Source of the DNA: Daphnia pulex
Lineage: Eukaryota > Arthropoda > Branchiopoda > Diplostraca > Daphniidae
Assembly: GCF_021134715.1 (NCBI RefSeq)
Contig: NC_060027.1
Coordinates: forward strand, 5,456,001 to 5,520,000
Direction: 5' to 3'
DNA: 64,000 bases
In this document: positions 59,763 through 64,000 of the stretch, one piece after another
How positions within the stretch are numbered: the first letter of the stretch is position 1
Layout: every line of letters begins with the position of its first letter
Made by a program: the position numbers and the translations under genes
The notes under the pieces: model-generated
The model's input: the letters and a program-made list of their open reading frames with translations, nothing else
Databases searched by the model: none
Told to the model about the DNA's origin: nothing

Positions 59763-59935
59763 TTCAAGAAAAAGAAGTGGGGGTTGACTGGAACAGGAAA
59801 ATTAGGTCATCAAAAGAGAAGAGAGCAAAAAGGGCTTAATGGGAGAGAAAACATTCGGATACAGTCAACAACCCAGCCAACCAACCAACCAACCCACCCG
59901 GTCCGGCCAAACTTCTAGGGAATTTCATGACAAGG
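59763..59935 (+). pseudogene. Tandem family copy 3, truncated
   Basis: Third, more decayed copy of the second exon (QEKEVGVDWNRKI then SSKEKRAKRA and a stop), with a CCAACCAACC expansion at about 59872-59893. The acidic tail is missing and replaced by the palindromic sequence at 59949-59982. Confidence 0.4.
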
Positions 59936-59948
59936 AGTTAAATGAACG

Positions 59949-59982
59949 CTTCCTGCTCATGAGCAGGAAGTCACTGCAGTGA
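59949..59982. repeat. Two adjoining perfect palindromes (22 bp and 12 bp)
   Basis: 59949-59970 is a perfect 22-bp palindrome (half-site CTTCCTGCTCA), immediately followed by the perfect 12-bp palindrome TCACTGCAGTGA (59971-59982). They lie at the broken end of tandem copy 3. Confidence 0.65.
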
Positions 59983-60044
59983 CAGAATCGGAGGGCAAAA
60001 ATTCAAGAAACGGAGTTTGGAAGATGATAAATTGCTTAATTTGC

Positions 60045-60829
60045 TATTTTAGCGTAATTTGTTTATTTTTTGCGTTATTTCCGCATATTTGCTAGATTTG
60101 CACATATTGTGCGTAATTCACGTACTTGTTCTAGTTTTATTATTTCCGTACTTTTGTCACAAATTTTTTATTTACTTTCAGTATGGAAACTTGTTGAAAC
60201 CTAGCTTTTACTTGAGTTTTATTTAATTTCGTATATTTTTAATTTTTGCCATGCAATTTGCGTAATTTGCGATTTTGCTTAAATTTTGCGTATATTGAAA
60301 GATGAGAAACTTTGCTAAAATTAACCTCATTCGGGCAAGGTGTACAGAAAAAAATTCAGTGTTAAACCAATCGGTGGCTTGCTATTTTGGTTTTCCCATT
60401 GGGAATTTGGGTGTTCAAATGCTCCTTTTATTGACTAAGAACCGCTAAGAACTTCGTAATCAGCTTCGTAACGTACTAGCACAGACAATAATGGATAAGA
60501 AACGCATCAGTAAAAGCAATATTCATATGTGACAGCAATTTCCATATTGAAAAGCAATATAGAATCCATACATGAGGGTATGTTTTTTGCAACTGAAAAA
60601 TTACATGACAGAGAAAATTGTGTGTGAAAAGTTTTTGCTCCTCCCCAAATCTAGAAGGTCTTAATTCTAATCAAAAAAATTCTTCTAACTGCCCCGTTGA
60701 ACAAAGGGCTTGAAGGTGGTGAACATGGCCAGTACGAGAAAAGGGGGTGGAGCAGTGGTGCCAAATTAGGGGACGATTTAATTTCAAATTAATTTTTTTT
60801 TATTTTAGTCGTTTTCTTCCTTCATTTCC
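60045..60829. other. AT-rich stretch, no gene
   Basis: Repeated short motifs such as GCGTAATTTG, GCGTATAT and TTGCGTA occur irregularly between 60050 and 60300. Nothing else is recognised. Confidence 0.35.
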
Positions 60830-61535
60830 CCTCTTGCAGAGTTGTCAAATCATCCCAAATCTGTATTTTGCTAATATCTTGAAATTTCTTTTATTTTTCC
60901 CACTTTGGATTTTTCATTTTTTTGTTACAGTTCAATATACCCCCCCCCCCCGTCAATCGTCAGTTTCAGTTTTAGTAATCAACACACTGGGGGGGCTTCT
61001 TGTTGCAAAAGTTGCAGCGGTTATGACATTTGGGGGGTCTATAAAAACATGAATACCTTACAGAAAAAATCGGCCCCGCCGACTAAGATTGTATTTTTGG
61101 GTCGTTTAGGTTACAAATGGGAGAGATTTTAAAACTTTTCGTTTCCCCATAAGCGCCATGTTAAAACGCGTAAAGAAATTTTCGACGACTCACCGATTTT
61201 TCAATAGATTTTAAATTTTTTTTAATACTAAATTACATTGAAATTAAACAAAAATTGGAACTTAAGTTAATCTTGCAATTTTCTTTAACCCTGTATTTTT
61301 TAAATAAAAAATTTTAAATAAAAAGAAACCATTTAGCAGATAGTTAGTTTTTAAACGCATTTTAATATGATGCCTTTATTTTTTCTTGGGCGGGTTTTAC
61401 ACAGAGTAAGAAAACATCGGTATAAATAAAGCTCATTAAAAAAATCGCTTTTAAAAATTAGTTTTGGGTGAAAATGTTAAAATGACTGTACTACAAGGGG
61501 ATTTGGGATGATGCGACAGCTCTGCAATGTTGACA
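60830..61535. repeat. MITE-like element related to 41988-42335
   Basis: Left end GCAGAGTTGTC..ATCCCAAAT (about 60837-60862) is inverted at about 61502-61528 (ATTTGGGATGATGCGACAGCTCTGC). The same arm occurs in the 42-kb element. A run of 13 C (about 60943-60955) lies inside. Confidence 0.5.
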
Positions 61536-61539
61536 GAAA

Positions 61540-62300
61540 AATGCAACAAATTCACATGTTTTTGTGGCTTTTGTGGCACAGTTTTAATGCGTGTTGGGCA
61601 AAATGTGATGCCAAGCAATTTCGTGCCATCGTTAGAATTAGAATTAACTCGATTCTGAATATATTACAAAGAATACTAAATATTAAAAAATAATATAAAA
61701 AATACAAATATATATTACAAATATATATTTCTGTCTCGAGTATCACCAAACGACACAAGTAGGACATGTTGGTTATGATTAACCGATATTGACGAACCAA
61801 AAGTGTATAGCAGCGCATTGATTACGCAATGGGCCAATGACAAAGGTTTGTGAAGGTTAATATTAGACTTTGGTTGTGTTAGTAGATTTAGTCGATAAAT
61901 ATGGGATCATGATAAAAATGAATATACGTTAATGTTTAAAAAGGCTTTCTAAATATGATAACAAGTTTGATCGTGAGACTATAAAACTGACTTGGCAATT
62001 TATCCTTGCATTACGTTCATTGGTTTTGTTTTGTACGTTGTCATTTTGAATTCATTCGCAACATTTTTTGTAAAACTTTTCAAAATGAGAATTCACGGAC
62101 CGGTCTCTTGCATTGGAAAGCAAGTTTAAGTTGGCAACAAGCAGTAAAGGAAGATGAGCGTGGCCAACCCCACCAGAAGAAAAAGAAGAACGACGCCAAT
62201 TCTGAGGTGAGTTTATCGATCGCTATTTATTAGTTTCAAGTTGAAAACACAGGAGGAAAGAATTTTAATTGAACAAATGTGACGCCAAAAAAAAAGGACC
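61540..62300. other. Stretch without an assignable gene
   Basis: One exon-like piece at about 62096-62203 (+) encodes LLHWKASLSWQQAVKEDERG and a Lys-rich end, followed by a GTGAGT donor. No partner exon was found; I do not recognise it. Confidence 0.3.
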
Positions 62301-62303
62301 TAT

Positions 62304-63147
62304 TTACATGACATTGTCAAATTCTTCCTCAGAATCGGTGCTGCAATTATCCTCAAATATTTTGCACTAATCCGCCAAGTTTTTAGCCTTTTCCTCCTTT
62401 CTTTGTTTTTTGGCAATTTTCAAAAGATGAAGGGATTTCTTTCTTCTTTCCAGAGAACATTCATTTCGTCCAGAAGGATTTGCAGCCTGATCCACTAGGG
62501 GAGGAGTGGCTGCTACGACAGCAACTTCATGTTTGACAACTGTTTGTAAAAAATTTCATATATCCACACATTTATTTTTATCGATGCTTTTAAATTAATA
62601 ATACCTTGAACCTCACCAAATGCAGGTTTATCTTCTTCTCCCAATTCATCATCTGCTTCGGACAGTTTAAGGTCATCATCAACTTTAGCTACGGCAGCAT
62701 CATGTTTGACAACTGTAAGTAAAAATTTCATATATTCACACATTTATTTTTATCGATGTTTTTAAAGTGACAATACCTTGAACCTCATCAAATGCAGGTT
62801 TATCTTCTGCTACTCCCAATTCCAGTTCATCAGCATCTTCATCCAATTCAGGTTCATCAGCATCTTCTGCGTAAATAATTGAGTTTTACAAAAGTGTCAT
62901 CTTGGATCTTACATTTTCCTTTACCTGTTAAAGAACAGTCATGCGAGTTCCAAGGATAAATTAAATTCCCGCACCTGGATAAAGTTTAAAAGAAAAAGAA
63001 GATTTAATGAGGTAAACTAAGTTGGTTTAAGGGATTTATTTTTTTACTTTTTGGCTTTTTGCAATCCTTTAAATCTTTAAAATCAATCTTGCCCGTACGT
63101 TCCTTTAGCCTTTCGTCCTCGTAGTCAGATAAATCAAAAACAGACAT
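62304..63147 (-). pseudogene. Acidic multi-exon gene with duplicated exon, same family tail
   Basis: Exons on -: 63147-63048 (MSVFDLSDYEDERLKE), 62974-62925 (CGNLIYPWNSHDC), 62866-62777 (EDADEPELDEDADELE ... KPAFDEVQ), 62712-62605 (VVKHDAAVAKVDDD ... KPAFGEVQ), 62539-62367 (VVKHEVAVVAATPP ... KKSLHLLKIAKKQRKEEK, TAG). The middle exons and their introns are duplicated (unit about 170-190 bp). All joins are in phase except exon 1 to exon 2, which is off by one base. After the TAG the frame goes on as FEDNCSTDSEEEFDNVM to TAA at 62304, matching the DNCSTSEEEEEQ tail of the + strand copies at 59.1 and 59.6 kb. Hence a once longer gene, now shortened or dead. Function unknown. Confidence 0.5.
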
Positions 63148-64000
63148 CCTACTTATAACTTATTCGTTATTGCTTCTTAGAAGAATTCTTAGAATTTGCT
63201 TGGAGTTTCCCTAATTTGAATGTGTGTTTTTAATTTTTTATTTCATTAAGTTAGAATTTCATGTCGTCAGAAAATGACGAATAAGCCTCCTTGGATGGTT
63301 GATCACTTATTTTGAAGGAATTTAATAAGTAATAACCTAAATTAAAGCATTTGTTTTGTTTTTTAAAAACAATTTAGCAATAGACAATAACAACAAGTTA
63401 ACAATAGATTTGTAATAAAGTTTTAGACGGAAATTATGAAGATGCTAATAAAAGAGGAAGAGAGGGTTGGTTGCGAATGAAAAAGAAGAGAGCTCTTCAA
63501 TGAAAGAAGACAAAAAAATTAGAGAGGAAAGACTAAAAAAACCAGTCCATTCACTCAGACAGTCCAGCCAAAAATTATAGGTATAATTCAAAGTGAGGAA
63601 AGTTAACAGAATAATGAATTTATTCTTGTACAATACCAGAATCCAAGAATTCCCAAAAATGAAAACAAGGCAAATATTATTTTAAGAAAGTAGGGTATAT
63701 CGGACCTATGTTGGACAGTTTCACTTTTCCGTTTTCTCTCAGCTCCTTAATGAAAATATGTGTGTTGTTTTTTAAATTGTTACTCCTTTAATCACCCGGC
63801 CTGGATAATTTTAAAAACTATAGTTTTATGGTTACAAAAATTATCGGAAAGTTAATGACAGGCTCTCATACAGATTTAACAGAAATTGGACTATTATATA
63901 GATTAACAGTGGAAATAGTTTTTAAAGTAGAAGTTTTCAATGTGGGTGATCTTGGGCCATCAGCATTCATTGTAACAGATGGGGCTGGTGTTTGTTAATG
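63148..64000. other. Right end, no clear gene
   Basis: A weak trace of the tandem family (Lys/Arg-rich sequence ending in a CAGTCCAGCCAAAA motif, about 63440-63585, +) is the only recognisable content. Confidence 0.35.

Noticed and set aside
61552..61818. 88-codon minus-strand Tyr/Ile/Leu-rich frame
   Set aside because: Composition follows from AT-rich DNA with ATATAT runs; no gene features.

Overview
The window looks like nuclear DNA of a crustacean, most probably Daphnia. It is AT-rich and holds three clearly recognisable animal genes with very short introns (mostly 55-75 bp, GT...AG): mitochondrial D-lactate dehydrogenase (LDHD, + strand), Kidins220/ARMS (- strand, 25 coding exons) and a corin-like type II membrane protein (- strand, 16 coding exons). 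I traced the splice sites by hand. The Kidins220 and corin-like exon chains come out as whole numbers of codons (1875 and 954). The LDHD chain is exactly one base too long because of a frameshift in exon 2.

Layout. 1-300 is a small foldback element. 890-3183 is LDHD, converging on Kidins220 (12421-4622). 13-15 kb is mostly empty. 22383-15109 is the corin-like gene, whose protease domain has lost all three catalytic residues. 25773-24641 is an unrecognised but well-formed four-exon gene. From about 26 kb the window becomes accessory: a foldback element enclosing an LTR-like block (26.2-27.9 kb), a tandemly duplicated set of acidic exons (28.1-29.4 kb), and an intact three-exon THAP zinc-finger gene (31650-30990).

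The most unexpected stretch is about 31.99-35.15 kb. It reads as decayed bacterial DNA: an alphaproteobacterial-type lptD (outer-membrane LPS assembly) followed by a Bcr/CflA-type MFS exporter, both broken by stops and frameshifts. From 35.2 to 52 kb I found no intact gene, only element remains: a Bel/Pao-like polyprotein remnant with an LTR-like block, MITE-like inverted repeats, and orphan core promoters.

52.1-56.2 kb resembles an endogenous ambisense densovirus-like copy. A replication-protein/SF3-helicase-like fragment lies on + and converges on a broken capsid-like reading on -, which is interrupted by a repeat of about 0.58 kb. From 56.2 kb to the end there is a second copy of the THAP-neighbour repeat, and a family of small acidic/basic multi-exon genes in several decayed copies on both strands (57.1-57.8, 58.7-59.9, 62.3-63.1 kb).

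The first 25 kb is therefore conserved animal gene space. The rest is a patchwork of mobile elements, foreign DNA and young local duplications.
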